This document shows positions 14,915 to 15,831 of a stretch of DNA of 15,831 nt, in pieces. How positions within the stretch are numbered: the stretch's first letter is position 1; the number at the start of each line of letters is the position of its first letter. The position numbers and the translations under genes are program-made. Location: contig JAGBWH010000099.1 in the NCBI GenBank assembly GCA_017629925.1, forward strand, positions 1 to 15,831. Direction: 5' to 3'. The stretch is from Clostridia bacterium. Lineage in GTDB: Bacteria > Bacillota > Clostridia > Oscillospirales > CAG-272. The notes under the pieces are model-generated. The model searched no databases. It saw nothing but the letters and a program-made list of their open reading frames with translations, and had not been told where the DNA came from.

Positions 14915-14959
14915 AGTCGTATTCCTTTCGGTATTTGTCGATGTGTCAAAAATCGCTGA

Positions 14960-15628
14960 TTAATATTTTTCTTTGGCTTCAACGCCCTTGGCTTCTGCCA
15001 CCAGACGGCTGGTGCCAAGTCTATCTGCGCCTGCGGCAAGGAACGCCTCTGCATCGGAGACGGAGGAAATACCGCCTGCGGCTTTGATTTTCAGCCCTGC
15101 GGGGACGTGTGCGGCAAAGAGTTCAATATCGTGCAAGGTAGCACCGCCACCGGCAAAGCCTGTGGAGGTTTTAATATAGTCTGCACCGGACTCACCTACC
15201 ACTTGGCACATTTTGATTTTTTCTTCGTCGGTGAGCAGGCAAGTTTCGATGATGACCTTGAGTATTTTTCCGGGGCAAGCGGCACGAACAGCCTTGATGT
15301 CTTCGAGTACGGCATCATATTTGCCCATTTTCACCATGCCCACGTGGATCACCATATCAATTTCATCTGCACCATCCAAGCAAGCTTGCTTGGTTTCAAA
15401 GGCTTTGACGGGGGTGGTGTGGTAGCCGTTGGGGAAGCCGATGACGGTGCACATTTTCATTTTGCCTGCGGCATATTCAGCCCCTTGTCTAATGTATTGA
15501 GGGGGAATGCAAACAGAGGCGGTGCCGTAGGTGATAGCATCGTCAATCAGGACGCGAATGTCCTCCCATGTGGCGGTTTGTTTTAAAAGCGTATGGTCAA
15601 CGTGAGATAAAATGTCTTTGAGTTCCAT
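14960..15628 (-). CDS. deoC: Deoxyribose-phosphate aldolase
   Basis: A 222-residue class I aldolase (TIM barrel) that splits 2-deoxyribose-5-phosphate into glyceraldehyde-3-phosphate and acetaldehyde, the last step of deoxynucleoside catabolism. Schiff-base lysine K153 in YIKTSTGF, the second active-site lysine K182 in KIKAAGGI, and D91 in EIDMVIHVG are all present. The phosphate-binding end LGTSR (204-208) is intact. Length is typical (about 220). ATG 15628 has GAAAGGG about nine bases upstream. It is the first gene of the five-gene operon and has an AT-rich promoter region ahead of it. Acetaldehyde must be handled elsewhere; no aldehyde dehydrogenase or microcompartment gene is in the window. 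Confidence 0.96.
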   Translation of the reverse strand: MELKDILSHVDHTLLKQTATWEDIRVLIDDAITYGTASVCIPPQYIRQGAEYAAGKMKMCTVIGFPNGYHTTPVKAFETKQACLDGADEIDMVIHVGMVKMGKYDAVLEDIKAVRAACPGKILKVIIETCLLTDEEKIKMCQVVGESGADYIKTSTGFAGGGATLHDIELFAAHVPAGLKIKAAGGISSVSDAEAFLAAGADRLGTSRLVAEAKGVEAKEKY

Positions 15629-15683
15629 TGGTATTTCCCTTTCTTTTTAGCTAAATGAATGATTTATTTGTTCTATCATGTTT

Positions 15684-15712
15684 ATATTATCATATAAATG
15701 AGTATAATGCAA
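15684..15712 (-). promoter_or_regulatory. Candidate promoter of the deo operon with overlapping inverted repeat
   Basis: In the gene direction TTGCAT (15712-15707) and TAATAT (15689-15684) are 17 bases apart, about 55 bases before deoC. A 7-bp inverted repeat TTTATAT (15681-15687) / ATATAAA (15692-15698) covers the -10 and could be an operator for a nucleoside-responsive repressor. No regulator gene is in view. The element is AT-rich, so chance is a concern. Confidence 0.5.
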
Positions 15713-15831
15713 TGTTTTTTTCGTACAAATGACTAAAAAATGCGTCAATACCCTGATTTTGCCCGAATACCGCATAAGATTTTGCGATTTGCCCCCTCTC
15801 TTTGGCATCGTCTTTGGCTTTGAAAGCACAC
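15690..15831 (-). CDS. Possible C-terminal end of an unidentified gene, cut by window end
   Basis: A minus-strand frame is open from the right edge and ends with TGA at 15692-15690, giving about 46 residues (for example AKDDAKERGQIAKSYAVFG, then IDAFFSHLYEKNIALYSFI). Composition is protein-like and codon choice is like that of neighbours, but no motif is recognisable and the piece is too short for certainty. If real, this gene lies just upstream of deoC in the same direction, and the deo promoter overlaps its last codons. A plus-strand frame from ATG 15729 is also open to the edge but lacks a ribosome site. Confidence 0.35.
   Translation of the reverse strand, partial: CAFKAKDDAKERGQIAKSYAVFGQNQGIDAFFSHLYEKNIALYSFI
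15701..15728 (-). promoter_or_regulatory. Alternative overlapping deo promoter
   Basis: TTGTAC (15728-15723) and TATACT (15706-15701), 16 bases apart in the gene direction, form a second possible sigma-A promoter overlapping the first. Only mapping of the transcript start can decide between them. Confidence 0.35.

Noticed and set aside
15647..15829. A 60-codon minus-strand frame upstream of deoC
   Set aside because: It runs through the AT-rich promoter region and has low-complexity composition. The neighbouring frame ending at 15690 is more protein-like.

Overview
The window looks like chromosomal DNA from an anaerobic, low-to-mid GC Firmicute, probably class Clostridia. Three things suggest this: strong GGAGG-type ribosome sites, a consensus sigma-A promoter carrying a CcpA-type cre site, and gene families typical of that phylum. 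I cannot name the genus. No RNA genes, insertion sequences or CRISPR arrays were seen.

Layout. (1) Bases 1-1188, plus strand: the end of a sensor histidine kinase followed one base later by a two-part GNAT acetyltransferase, in clearly GC-richer DNA. (2) Bases 1189-1644: a non-coding convergent interval. It holds a palindrome-rich block that may be a mobile-element or oriT-like remnant, a terminator-like hairpin, and an array of four GCGATAT motifs facing four ATATCGC motifs with small hairpins between them. (3) Bases 1645-10839, minus strand: an oligopeptide ABC transporter operon in the order oppA-oppB-oppC-oppD-oppF, followed by a small DUF3899-like membrane protein. (4) Bases 10840-11240: the oppA promoter with its cre site and phased A-tracts, the terminator of the next operon, and a cluster of TTGCAA motifs. 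(5) Bases 11241-15628, minus strand: a nucleoside and deoxyribose catabolic operon, deoC-deoD-deoB-cdd-pdp. (6) Bases 15629-15831: the deoC promoter region and possibly the last codons of another minus-strand gene.

How the genes work together. Cdd deaminates (deoxy)cytidine. Pdp and DeoD split pyrimidine and purine nucleosides into bases and (deoxy)ribose-1-phosphate. DeoB converts this to the 5-phosphate, and DeoC cleaves deoxyribose-5-phosphate to acetaldehyde and glyceraldehyde-3-phosphate. The set is complete for catabolism, but no nucleoside transporter or regulator is visible. The Opp system would import peptides. The two operons together suit a scavenger of host or microbial debris.

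The most unusual protein-level observation is that four of the five Opp subunits are enlarged. OppA is 860 aa. OppC carries about 220 extra residues outside the membrane. OppF has about 110 extra residues between Walker A and the Q-loop. OppD has about 375 extra residues between the Q-loop and the ABC signature. All conserved ATPase motifs remain. The most unusual DNA-level structure is the inverted GCGATAT array.
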